A DNA stretch of 36,383 nt. It comes from Chthoniobacterales bacterium (GTDB lineage: Bacteria; Verrucomicrobiota; Verrucomicrobiia; Chthoniobacterales; UBA6821). A program made the translations under genes and the position numbers. A model generated the notes under the pieces. The model worked only from the letters and a program-made list of their open reading frames with translations. It searched no databases and was not told where the DNA came from. The first letter of the stretch is position 1. Each line of letters begins with the position of its first letter. Positions 17,577 to 25,701 of the stretch are shown in pieces. The stretch spans positions 1-36,383 of the forward strand of contig JAIEQF010000049.1 in assembly GCA_019747895.1 (NCBI GenBank), read 5' to 3'.

Positions 17577-19265
17577 TTAAAACGAGCTTGCTTGCATCTC
17601 TCGGAGCAATCGTTGATCAACGAGCCAATAATGAAAACGATCAACTTCTCTAACGCCATCCAGAGTCGCGCAATGATCAAAGTTTTTCCCTTTCCAATCA
17701 ATCCCTAATATCACTTGCTGAGGAAGCTTTGAAAAAAATTCCTGCTCCATCGGGTAGTGATTTAAAAAAGGCACGAGGCGCTGCAAAAAGTCGTCGCGAT
17801 TTTCAGGCGTCACTGTAATGCAAGAACCTGGAAGCAGCATGACAGGACTTTTCTGACTGACTTCAAGAGGCACTGAAAAATAGAACCGATGCAACACAGG
17901 AAAAGGAACCGCTAAGAAAAAAATAATTCCAATGAGAAAGGCCAAGCCTTTTCCTTCTCTCAAATTTTTTCCATCATGATTCTTTTTTTCCTTTTTGGAA
18001 AAAGTAGATTGCAACAGCACAGCACATCCGATTGAAGCAAAGAGAGCTTGAAAAGGAACGGTCACAGCAAAAGGCCTCTCTGCAGCATCCCAGGGCGGCG
18101 CAAAGGGAATAGAAAATAAAATGCCAGCTGCTATCAACGTCAAACACGAGGCATAAGGCCGAAGCTCTTCCTTCTTCCACAAAGCCACAAGTCCGACGAT
18201 AGCCAAGAGCAACAGCAAGGTTGCGGGTCGCGATTCATGCCCGAACATAAATAAGATGCGCCGACCGAGCGCTTCCTTGTAAGCTCGGAACGCCCCAAAA
18301 ACCAGGCGCTGCGGCTCTTCTTTAATCAACCTAATATTTTCTTGCATCACCAACGGAGCATTATAGTGCGACCAACCAAGGGCATCAGACCACTTACCTC
18401 CCGTTAACATGCCATAAAGCGTGAAAGAAAAATTTCCATTCACGATTACCTTCCCCTCGTAAACAGAGCGGGAGAGGAGCGTGTTCGAAGCAAAAGCCGC
18501 CATCACCATCACACTTGCTAGCACTCCACCGACGATCGCTCTTTTCAACGCTGCTGCTGACTTTGAGGTCCAACCAGCCCAACCCACACTCGCTGCATAG
18601 ACGATCATCAGCGGCAAAACAAACATCGGACCAGGCCGCGCCACCAATCCCAATGCCAAAATAAAAATCCCCAACTGCAACATCCAGAAATTTCGTTTTG
18701 GAAGGGCGATCAAAAAGGCGCTTGCAGCGAGAAGACCACAGAGTATTCCAAAATTTTCCGTCATGATGAGCCCAGCACAACGCTCACGAAAAAAAAGTCC
18801 ACACACCAGCGCCACAACGCTGGCACCAGCACCCCCTATCAAGCGAGCCACAAGGCGCAACAACAAAGCAAGAGCCGCTGCAAAAAAAATCCAACTTACT
18901 ATTTCTGCACACAACAGATTGAGACCGGTGATATTGAGGAGCGATGAGAAAAAAGCAGGGTAAAGAAAGCGCCCATTCATTCCAAAATGCGTCACTCCGC
19001 GAGTCGCCATTTCTGCTGCTTGAGCAAAATGAGCGGCGGCATCACTCCAAGGAATCACGCCAGCGAGAAGAAATGATTCATCGGAAGCATGCGAGATTCC
19101 AAAATAAATCGCAGCGGCCGCAACAGGAACGAGCGCCAAAAAAAGCGCCAGACCACGTCCCTGCCAGCCTCGTCTCTTACTTGCAAAGCCGATTATAGCG
19201 GCCCAGAGCAAGGGCATCCAAAGCGTCAGAAAAAAAAGGTCGGCAAAATTTATTAGGAATGACAT
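17577..19265 (-). CDS. Polytopic membrane protein, putative GT-C glycosyltransferase
   Basis: A 562-residue protein with about ten to twelve transmembrane segments and a soluble C-terminal domain (about 455-562) rich in aromatic residues. After the second segment a loop carries IPWSDAAAHFAQA, with an acidic residue in the first large periplasmic loop as in GT-C enzymes, and GRFLYPAFFSSLL follows. It lies directly upstream of galE (3-base gap). No closer family is recognised. Its base composition is less AT-rich than the 4.2-11 kb glycan genes, more like the flanking plus-strand genes. Confidence 0.55.
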   Translation of the reverse strand: MSFLINFADLFFLTLWMPLLWAAIIGFASKRRGWQGRGLALFLALVPVAAAAIYFGISHASDESFLLAGVIPWSDAAAHFAQAAEMATRGVTHFGMNGRFLYPAFFSSLLNITGLNLLCAEIVSWIFFAAALALLLRLVARLIGGAGASVVALVCGLFFRERCAGLIMTENFGILCGLLAASAFLIALPKRNFWMLQLGIFILALGLVARPGPMFVLPLMIVYAASVGWAGWTSKSAAALKRAIVGGVLASVMVMAAFASNTLLSRSVYEGKVIVNGNFSFTLYGMLTGGKWSDALGWSHYNAPLVMQENIRLIKEEPQRLVFGAFRAYKEALGRRILFMFGHESRPATLLLLLAIVGLVALWKKEELRPYASCLTLIAAGILFSIPFAPPWDAAERPFAVTVPFQALFASIGCAVLLQSTFSKKEKKNHDGKNLREGKGLAFLIGIIFFLAVPFPVLHRFYFSVPLEVSQKSPVMLLPGSCITVTPENRDDFLQRLVPFLNHYPMEQEFFSKLPQQVILGIDWKGKNFDHCATLDGVREVDRFHYWLVDQRLLREMQASSF

Positions 19266-19273
19266 AAGACATT

Positions 19274-19344
19274 AATTAACCGCAAAGAACGCAAAGGGTA
19301 CAAAGAAAGAAAAAATAAATTCTTTGCGTTCTTTGTGGTTAATT
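19274..19344. repeat. Long hairpin of the CGCAAAGAACGCAAAG type
   Basis: Two 23-base arms (19274-19296 and 19322-19344), identical as inverted repeats except for one base, enclose a 25-base loop. The arm contains CCGCAAAGAACGCAAAG, a short repeat I recognise as common between genes in many bacterial genomes. It fills most of the 105-base gap between two minus-strand genes. With no T-run, it looks like a REP-like element rather than a simple terminator. Confidence 0.6.
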
Positions 19345-19370
19345 TCTTTTTTTGTGTTCGTTGTAGTTCA

Positions 19371-20735
19371 TCACACAAACTTCAATTTCCTCGCTGCAAA
19401 AATAATCATCCTCAACAGCAGCATGCCAGCGCTCCATCGGGTGATATTGGTTGTTCCATACGTCCGTTCCCGATAGCGCACAGGAATATCGCGGATTTTG
19501 AGATTCAATTTGCTCGCCCCGAAGAGCAGATCAAAATCACCAAAAGGATCAAATTCCCCAAAGTAAGATCGGTTCGCAGCAATTTTAAGATAATTTTCCT
19601 TCATAATCACCTTGGTCCCGCAGAGCGTGTCTTTGACTTGCTGCCCGAGCAACCACGAAAAAATAATGCCAAAAATTTTATTCACACAAAGATTACAAAA
19701 CTGCATTGCCTTTTCTTCCATCGGATAAACGAGCCGACTTCCATTCGCAAACTCACAGGAACCATTGGCAACAGCATGATAAAATTTGGGCAGATCTTCG
19801 GGCGGCATGGTCAAATCAGCATCCAAGATCATCACAATCTCTCCTTCTGCCAACGCATATCCCGTACGCATGGCATCTCCTTTGCCTCGCCCTGGCTGCT
19901 GTGCGATTTTGATGCGTCGTTCTGGATGCTCCGTCTGCACCTTTTGAATCGCAGTCCACGTATCATCAGTTGAATTTCCTTCGACAAAAATCAACTCCGT
20001 CCAAGCTCCCATCTCCGGCGTGCGCGCAATAGCGGCCTCAATATTTCCTGACTCGTTGCGAGCAGGGATGATAACGGAAACTGTTTTAGCAACTTCCCTC
20101 TTCACCTCGCGTGGTCGGGCAACAAAGATGATCGTCAAACAACAAGCGGGCAAGAGCGGAGCTATCCAACGATTGAGAAAAGGTGCAATCAACGGAATCT
20201 CTATGGGACAAAGAATGCGAGCCTCTTTTCGAATAGTCTCCCAATCGGCTAACTCGATCAGATTTTCTAGATCATGCCGTGAAAGCCAATTGGAGGCTTC
20301 TTGAGGAGCACGGAGACGAAGCCATGTCGCCACTGCGAGCACGGGCCGCCAAAGCGTATTGTAACAGCTAATGACAAGGCGAGTCGAAGGCAGCGCATAA
20401 GAACGAACCTTTTCTAAAACGGCTTGCACATCCTCCACGTGATTCAACGTATCAGCTAGCAAGATGTAATCTGGCGTTACGGTTGGAGTAAAAAATTCTC
20501 CCTTCGCCACGATAACTTCTGCATCAGGATTCAGTGTGGCCGCAGCTGCAACAGCGACGGCATCAGCATCAATTCCTGTTTTGCGAGCTCCATGCAGCTG
20601 CTGAAGCAAAACTCCTTCGCCAGATCCAATCTCGAGCAATGACGCATCCTTAGAGATAATTAGATTGAGATAATGAGCAAGTGTCTTGCGATAGGCGCGT
20701 GCAGCCCACGAAAGACGGGAAGAAGATGAGGTCAT
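19371..20735 (-). CDS. Methyltransferase-GT2 glycosyltransferase fusion
   Basis: Two domains in one 454-residue chain, starting at the ATG at 20735 (a TTG ten codons upstream is the alternative). Residues ~15-210 are a class I methyltransferase-like domain with LLEIGSGEG at 33-41 and YILLADTLNHVEDVQ near 90-104. Residues ~220-454 are a GT2 transferase with VSVIIPARNESGNI, VEGNSTDDT near 251-259 and the DADLTMPPED metal site at 305-314, of the dolichyl-phosphate-hexose synthase type; it ends with a hydrophobic segment. It is the first gene of the minus-strand cluster, divergent from the plus-strand genes. A fused architecture suggests that methylation and sugar transfer act on one lipid-linked intermediate. 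Confidence 0.8.
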   Translation of the reverse strand: MTSSSSRLSWAARAYRKTLAHYLNLIISKDASLLEIGSGEGVLLQQLHGARKTGIDADAVAVAAAATLNPDAEVIVAKGEFFTPTVTPDYILLADTLNHVEDVQAVLEKVRSYALPSTRLVISCYNTLWRPVLAVATWLRLRAPQEASNWLSRHDLENLIELADWETIRKEARILCPIEIPLIAPFLNRWIAPLLPACCLTIIFVARPREVKREVAKTVSVIIPARNESGNIEAAIARTPEMGAWTELIFVEGNSTDDTWTAIQKVQTEHPERRIKIAQQPGRGKGDAMRTGYALAEGEIVMILDADLTMPPEDLPKFYHAVANGSCEFANGSRLVYPMEEKAMQFCNLCVNKIFGIIFSWLLGQQVKDTLCGTKVIMKENYLKIAANRSYFGEFDPFGDFDLLFGASKLNLKIRDIPVRYRERTYGTTNITRWSAGMLLLRMIIFAARKLKFV

Positions 20736-20845
20736 CAGGAAAGAATAAACAGTGCTGCTGCGCAATACCAGTTCGAGATGTTAAAAAAATCGAACAAACC
20801 TCCTTTCAACTTGTCAAGCTTGTTGCCAACAATCTACCCACTCGC

Positions 20846-21257
20846 TCTTCAAATTTTTTCCTTTTCGTATTCGCTCTAGCAGTTCGAGCATTCTATGTTT
20901 CAGCCATGACGCCAGAAGGCGACACCCCAGACACCATCGGTGAGACCTGGGAGGTCATCATTCAAGCCAACGCTCAGCAAGTTATCACAGTGCATCTCAA
21001 TGAAAAGCTTGCCGTCAAGATTCACCAAGTTCTTGAGGATAGACTAGATTCTGATTTTTCTTTTAAAAATAGATGACCAAACGCTCTTAAAACCAATATT
21101 CTATGGCTTGCTACGCAACTTTTCACCGGCAGTGTATGATTCCTACCTATGGGTTTTTCAGCCTCTTGCCGCAGGAGAAGCAACGCTCACTTTTAGTAAG
21201 AATCATTGACTCTCTTCAGAAGAGTTCGCAGAATTTACAATCAATGTTGCGGAGTAG
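20846..21257 (+). pseudogene. Decayed small secreted protein, chagasin (I42)-like
   Basis: A hydrophobic, signal-like stretch (FFLFVFALAVRAFYVSA) is followed by VITVHLNEKLAVKI and then a TGA at 21074. A one-base frame change near 21065-21076 gives a continuation that includes LWVFQPLAAGEATLTF, interrupted by an in-frame TGA at 21207-21209. The same frame resumes with EEFAEFTINVAE and a TAG at 21255. The order of a Gly/Asn-flanked early strand, then F-P-AGEA-L-F, then F-I-V at the end matches the chagasin-type cysteine-protease inhibitor pattern. No convincing start codon remains. One frameshift plus one nonsense codon make it a pseudogene. The family call is an inference. Confidence 0.4.
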
Positions 21258-21295
21258 GGTTAATCCCACGAATTCGGAAATCACTACATTCTGCC

Positions 21296-21320
21296 GTTAT
21301 TCCCACTAACGCTGGAATGA
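21296..21320. repeat. Short REP-like hairpin, copy 1
   Basis: GTTATTCCCACTAACGCTGGAAT shares most bases with the perfect ATTCCAGC/GCTGGAAT hairpin at 32557-32578. It lies about 90 bases upstream of the ArnT-like gene. It is probably one copy of a dispersed palindromic repeat; this copy has a degenerate stem. Confidence 0.45.
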
Positions 21321-21406
21321 CGTTCAGTAGAACTGTCACAAATTTGGGATGAGCTTTTTTGCTCAGACACTAGTCAGATTCACGCTGATCCGCTAACATC
21401 AGCTAC

Positions 21407-23185
21407 ATGCAACCGTTGACCGCTTCTGATCACCTCTCTCCAAAAAAGCATTTCTCATTTGCTCAACTCTTCTTAGCACTCTTCGCTATCTTCGTCTATT
21501 TCTACGGACTCGGGAGTGATCACCTTGCCACCAACGGTGACGAACTCCTCTACGCACAGATCGTCCGTGCAACCGCTCAGAGCGAGCATTGGCTGCCACT
21601 TCAATCTCCCATCGCTTATCATCGCAATACTAAACCGCCGTTACTTTTTTGGCAGGGAATAATTTCTACTGATTGGGCAAAAAATTGGTCTCTCTGGAAT
21701 CTACGCTGGCCCAATGTTGTTTACACGCTCCTCACCGCATTCTTGCTTTTTCTGTTGGGTCGACGCCTCACAAAACGGGCTGATGTCGGCCTTCTAGCGG
21801 CATTGATTTTCTTAAGCTTTTTTGGAACATTCCGTTATGGCCGCTGTTTTCTCACGAGTGCCCCTGAAATTTTTTGGCTCTTCCTTCCACTTTTTATTTT
21901 GCTTCAATGTCCACGCGCCTCTTCCTCATGGAAGATAGCTCCTTTATCAGGCTTCATTATTGGGGTGGGACTGCTTTACAAATCGTTTGCACTAATTGTT
22001 CCCGTTGCTGCCGGGAAAGCCTGGTGTCACTTGCATGCCCATTCTTACGATTTTAAAAAATGGCTTCGTCATGACGCCATCAAACTCTTCGCTATCATTT
22101 TCGTAGCACTCGGTGTTTTTTCACTCTGGTTTTTGCTCGACCCTCATCCACAAGCTATTCTCCACGATTTTATCATCCGCGAAAACCTTGGGAAGTTTGA
22201 CACTGGAAGAGGAAATTATTTTTGGAATTTTTTTATCGGCAGCTCCAGCATCTGGCGCAATGTCATTGCCTATCCTCTCAACGCTGGCCTGCTGGCTCCC
22301 CCTCTCGTGGCGCTCTTTGTGCTTCAATTGGGGTCAGTGTTCAAATTTCAAATTTTTCTTAATAAATTCTGCCATTTCGATGTTAGCAAAATTAGAAATT
22401 TGAACACTGACCCCAATTTATGCTATGAAGAGGCGCTCCTCTGGATTTGGGTGATCACGGTTTTTACTGTCTTCTCTCTCCCTAATCAACGCGATGAACG
22501 CTATCTCCTGCTCGCGATGCCTGCCCTGGCCGTCCTCTTAGCACTGCATTGGGAAAAGATTCCGCGCTGGACCTTCGCCCTGACTCTCGTGGCTGTCTTT
22601 GTCATTACCGCGGGCCTTGCTGGCCTAGCGGTCTTGTTGGAATATCATCTCTCCTCTCCAATTTGGCATTTTTATCATTATCCGATCACCTATTGGTTTC
22701 TCTTAGGCATCACGATGGGAACTGCTCTCTACGGGCTTATGAAGACGGCGCCCACACGAAGCCTCGTTTGTCCCTGCATTTTATTGCTCTATCTTTGCTA
22801 CGCTGCCTTTCTCTCGCCATTTGATGGACCGCTCGGTCAGTTTGATCAGAGTGCTCGTGATGCGATTCGCGGCAAAAAGATTTGGGTTCCCGTGAATTTC
22901 AACGCTCGCGAAGAGTCCTATCGCTTTTTACTTCCTGAAAGTCCTGCTCTCCTCCCTTATGATTACAAAGCGAGCATCACCATTGATGCGATGAAAGCGA
23001 AACTCCCTCGTTTCATTGTCAGCCTCCCGTTGACCGACCAGAGTGGCGATAACCTTCAAGGAGCCCGCTTGCTGGGACGCCGGCTCAACCTCATTGATCG
23101 CTTCAATGCTCAAGAAACGCAAGCAATCCTGATGGGCAACATCGCCCCCTATCTTTTTCATCAAGACCTCTTGATTGAACGATAG
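21407..23185 (+). CDS. ArnT/PMT-like GT-C glycosyltransferase with in-frame palindrome
   Basis: A 592-residue polytopic membrane enzyme. After TM1 the periplasmic loop carries NGDELLYAQ with the catalytic-type acidic pair D45/E46, and KPPLLFWQ at 76-83 is the conserved motif of ArnT and related enzymes. About ten membrane segments follow, then a soluble tail after residue ~470. Such enzymes move a sugar from polyprenyl phosphate to lipid A, protein or glycan on the periplasmic side. Residues ~307-337 come from a 93-base palindromic element that adds 31 codons without breaking the frame; the inserted hydrophilic segment sits next to a membrane span. The ATG at 21407 has no strong ribosome-binding site. 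It is transcribed away from the O-antigen cluster. Confidence 0.75.
   Translation: MQPLTASDHLSPKKHFSFAQLFLALFAIFVYFYGLGSDHLATNGDELLYAQIVRATAQSEHWLPLQSPIAYHRNTKPPLLFWQGIISTDWAKNWSLWNLRWPNVVYTLLTAFLLFLLGRRLTKRADVGLLAALIFLSFFGTFRYGRCFLTSAPEIFWLFLPLFILLQCPRASSSWKIAPLSGFIIGVGLLYKSFALIVPVAAGKAWCHLHAHSYDFKKWLRHDAIKLFAIIFVALGVFSLWFLLDPHPQAILHDFIIRENLGKFDTGRGNYFWNFFIGSSSIWRNVIAYPLNAGLLAPPLVALFVLQLGSVFKFQIFLNKFCHFDVSKIRNLNTDPNLCYEEALLWIWVITVFTVFSLPNQRDERYLLLAMPALAVLLALHWEKIPRWTFALTLVAVFVITAGLAGLAVLLEYHLSSPIWHFYHYPITYWFLLGITMGTALYGLMKTAPTRSLVCPCILLLYLCYAAFLSPFDGPLGQFDQSARDAIRGKKIWVPVNFNAREESYRFLLPESPALLPYDYKASITIDAMKAKLPRFIVSLPLTDQSGDNLQGARLLGRRLNLIDRFNAQETQAILMGNIAPYLFHQDLLIER
22326..22418. repeat. 93-bp palindromic element inside the ArnT-like gene
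   Basis: Perfect 24-base inverted arms (22326-22349 and 22395-22418) beginning AATTGGGGTCAGTGTTC enclose a 45-base AT-rich centre. The length is 31 codons and both arms are read as protein (LGSVFKFQIF ... IRNLNTDPNL) within the glycosyltransferase. It shares the GGGGTCAGT end with the element at 28005-28095. Confidence 0.85.
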
Positions 23186-23223
23186 CGAAAGATTATCCTT
23201 CTTTTTCAATCCCCTCAAAGAAC

Positions 23224-25059
23224 ATGAAGTCACTTTTTTGTTATACACTTCCACTTGTACTGGCCACCTCTTCGCTTGTTGCAGGACCGAAACCGATTTT
23301 TGAAAAAAAGTCTGGCTCACCAGAAACAGTGGATCCAAAAACTTCCGTAGAACAAAGAACAGAAATCTCACGGAGAGAACATGACTCTCTCTCTCCTGGT
23401 GATGGCACAGATGATGCCTCGTCATTGCAGCAGCGTAATTCTGGTGCTTCTGCCAGCATCGCTGAGAGGAAATCTTCTAAAGATATTTCTGCACTTGACA
23501 CATTGCAAAACCCAGCTCAAAACCATGGCATGGAATCAACGGGTACTCCCACTCCCTCTTGTTTCGACGCTTTCATCATAGAAGATTACATTCCTGGAGG
23601 ATCGTCTGCGAAATCAAAATCTGCTAATGGGAGAATGGCAGTCGTCCCTTCTTCTACGACTCATGACACTGATCGACAACGACGTCTTCTTGAAAAGAAT
23701 ATCGCTGGAGTAAAAACAGCTCACACCGCCCTTCAACAACAAACTGAACAAACGGCTAACAGTCCTGGCTTTGTTGTTAAATCGACAATAGCCAGCCTGA
23801 CTCGTTGCGTTAAGCCACCCTCAAGCAAAAAACTAGCCGCAAACATAGCAGCCGTAGAGAAGGCACAAGACGATCTCAATACCATTGTCACTCAATTTGG
23901 TGCGCAGGACCTGAATGAGCTTTTTAACGAGATTACAGAAGTCCCATCAACAATTAATATTTTCGATGCTGAACAGGGAGTCAGAGAAAAAGCCCCGATG
24001 GCCCAATCTTTTAAATTTGGAATGCTAATCCGGAAAGAGCTCCAGCAACTCCAACAAAAAACAATTGCTGATAAGTTAGCTGGTAAAGTGGGAGATTTTG
24101 GAAGAAGCAATCCTTTTGGAGATATGCTGACTGATTTAGATCGAACCGAAGGAAGGGACAATATACGTTTTTCGGTCATAGATGGAGGAATAACAACACT
24201 CCTTAATCAAAAAAGCGGACAAGCTAATCTTGCAACATTTCGAAATTTTGCAGGAAACAATATTCTAGAACAAGTGCAACCCATGGAAGTTGCCATTGCT
24301 TCTGTCATGCATCAAGCAGGGCAGTCTGATTTTGAACGTATAAAATTTGGGGAACATCGAGATTCAACGGCGCCAAACTCTCTTCCCTTTTTTACAGAGG
24401 GAGTAAACTCGAAGCTTTGGCGTCCTTATCGTACTGATTCTACATTCGGACCTATACTCATGAAGCTCTTTGCTGGAACAACCAGAAAAGAATCACAATC
24501 TTATGATCTTGAAAAAATCACCCCTGAATCTGGATCTCCTGTTTTTAAATTAACAGCTACTTGCTCTCAATCCGCAGCAAATGCTGATTTTGAGCACACT
24601 TTAGCCAGGGATGTCGTCTATCAATTTGAAGAAAATCATTCTTTTAATTCAAGCCATCCTATTTCAGAAGAGAACTCTCCTATCACAATAAAATGCTTAG
24701 AGGGAAAGATCGTTCAATCGTTTGAGGACAAGCGAACCCCTGAAGAATTCAATCATCAAGCAGCTCTATACAATCTTACGGCTTATCAAAGAAGATTAGA
24801 CGAACTAGGAGATCCCCGCCAAATTGAGACTGAATATCAAAATAGAATTCAATTTCTCGCAAGCAGGGCAGCCTATCGACCAGGCGCTATCATGACCCAA
24901 GATCGCAATGCTGCAGAAGCAAAGTTACAGCAATTGAGAAAAGCTCAAGAAGACGTTGAAACGGCTCGACAAGCGGTCACCCATTCTCAAAGAAGACTCG
25001 ATGGAATTTCTGATGATGAGACTGACTCACAGGCTGGATTTGAAGATGACGATAACTAG
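23224..25059 (+). CDS. Large exported protein of unknown function
   Basis: 611 residues. MKSLFCYTLPLVLATSSLVA is a good Sec signal peptide, cleavable after A20. Residues ~25-130 are low-complexity and Ser/Thr/Asp-rich, with several predicted-disordered stretches. The middle (~150-480) is mixed helix and strand, with no family I recognise. Residues ~500-600 are helical and charged (KLQQLRKAQEDVETARQAV), probably a coiled coil, and the protein ends in an acidic tail (ETDSQAGFEDDDN). It starts 38 bases after the ArnT-like gene and may be cotranscribed with it. Convergent neighbours on the other strand begin 16 bases beyond its end. A secreted or periplasmic structural role, or a host-directed effector, are both possible and neither is supported directly. 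Confidence 0.65.
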   Translation: MKSLFCYTLPLVLATSSLVAGPKPIFEKKSGSPETVDPKTSVEQRTEISRREHDSLSPGDGTDDASSLQQRNSGASASIAERKSSKDISALDTLQNPAQNHGMESTGTPTPSCFDAFIIEDYIPGGSSAKSKSANGRMAVVPSSTTHDTDRQRRLLEKNIAGVKTAHTALQQQTEQTANSPGFVVKSTIASLTRCVKPPSSKKLAANIAAVEKAQDDLNTIVTQFGAQDLNELFNEITEVPSTINIFDAEQGVREKAPMAQSFKFGMLIRKELQQLQQKTIADKLAGKVGDFGRSNPFGDMLTDLDRTEGRDNIRFSVIDGGITTLLNQKSGQANLATFRNFAGNNILEQVQPMEVAIASVMHQAGQSDFERIKFGEHRDSTAPNSLPFFTEGVNSKLWRPYRTDSTFGPILMKLFAGTTRKESQSYDLEKITPESGSPVFKLTATCSQSAANADFEHTLARDVVYQFEENHSFNSSHPISEENSPITIKCLEGKIVQSFEDKRTPEEFNHQAALYNLTAYQRRLDELGDPRQIETEYQNRIQFLASRAAYRPGAIMTQDRNAAEAKLQQLRKAQEDVETARQAVTHSQRRLDGISDDETDSQAGFEDDDN

Positions 25060-25075
25060 CTTCTCGCCGCAAAGG

Positions 25076-25468
25076 CTAATGTTTTCTTAGAAGCATTCCT
25101 TCCTTGGCCATCATGCCAAAAGCAATCACTCCATAAATCGGATCGATCACGTAATCCCAAAGATTGGCAGAAGCTTGGAGCTGAAAAGCAAAGGCGCCAA
25201 GGGCTAGCAGGAGCAGCACGCCGAAAGCATTTTTTTTCCAAAGAAGAAAAATCGTGATCACCGCAACTGCGGCGACAAGCCCGTTGCAAGACCATCCCCA
25301 GCTGCAGGTGTCGATATGAGTAAGGCCGAGCGCCGAGGGATACAACACCAAACTCGCTGCCACTCCAAAAATCCAAACAGCCCTCCAATCACGCGCGGAG
25401 AAAATTTTTCGCTTAAAAAAATTTTCATAAATTACAACAGCTACTAGTCCAAAAAATGGGATGCTCAT
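25076..25468 (-). CDS. Small integral membrane protein, unknown
   Basis: 130 residues with about four hydrophobic segments (residues ~2-15, 30-47, 62-78, 82-98). A Cys/Trp-rich loop, IDTCSWGWSCNG, lies between the second and third. It has no motif that names a function. It starts at an ATG with no strong ribosome-binding site and sits downstream of a palindromic repeat region. It is convergent with the large exported protein gene, and no obvious terminator separates the two. The codon pattern and clean hydrophobic periodicity argue that this, rather than the overlapping frames, is the real gene. Confidence 0.55.
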   Translation of the reverse strand: MSIPFFGLVAVVIYENFFKRKIFSARDWRAVWIFGVAASLVLYPSALGLTHIDTCSWGWSCNGLVAAVAVITIFLLWKKNAFGVLLLLALGAFAFQLQASANLWDYVIDPIYGVIAFGMMAKEGMLLRKH

Positions 25469-25477
25469 GCGAGCAGG

Positions 25478-25502
25478 GTAGAGGTTGCAGGTTGCAGGTT
25501 AC
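25478..25502. repeat. Tandem GGTTGCA microrepeat
   Basis: AGGTTGCAGGTTGCAGGTTACAG contains three consecutive 7-base units, the last with one change. It lies just upstream of the small membrane protein start and could vary in copy number by slippage. Confidence 0.6.
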
Positions 25503-25559
25503 AGAGAATTTTTTGCTGAGAAACTTGCTAATTTGAGATGAAACTTCCATCCAAATTTG

Positions 25560-25701
25560 AAACTGCCTCAGTAATTCGCTGAGGCTAGTGAAGAGCAAGG
25601 CGCCTCGGAGCACAGACGCTGAGCGTATATCAATACGTGAAGCGGCAAGCACCGAAGTAACGCAGCTATTCGCAGCCTCAGTAGAATTAATGAGGCAGTT
25701 T
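25560..25701. repeat. 142-bp imperfect palindromic element at the porin 3' end
   Basis: The ends are AAACTGCCTCA (25560) and TGAGGCAGTTT (25701), perfect inverted repeats. The homology continues inward through about 28 bases with few mismatches (GAGGC blocks) and again around the centre, where CGTAT and ATACG flank the axis. The whole element could fold into one long hairpin. The porin stop codon overlaps its right edge, so it has inserted exactly at that gene's end. No transposase is encoded; it looks like a MITE or REP-class element. Confidence 0.65.

Noticed and set aside
19335-19973. 212-codon plus-strand ORF opposite the fusion gene
   Set aside because: Overlaps the GT2 active-site coding region; composition is that of a shadow frame.
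20681-21076. 131-codon plus-strand ORF taken as an intact gene
   Set aside because: Its first part overlaps the 5' end of the divergent gene and starts at an unsupported GTG; only the later part is coding-like, and it is a pseudogene.
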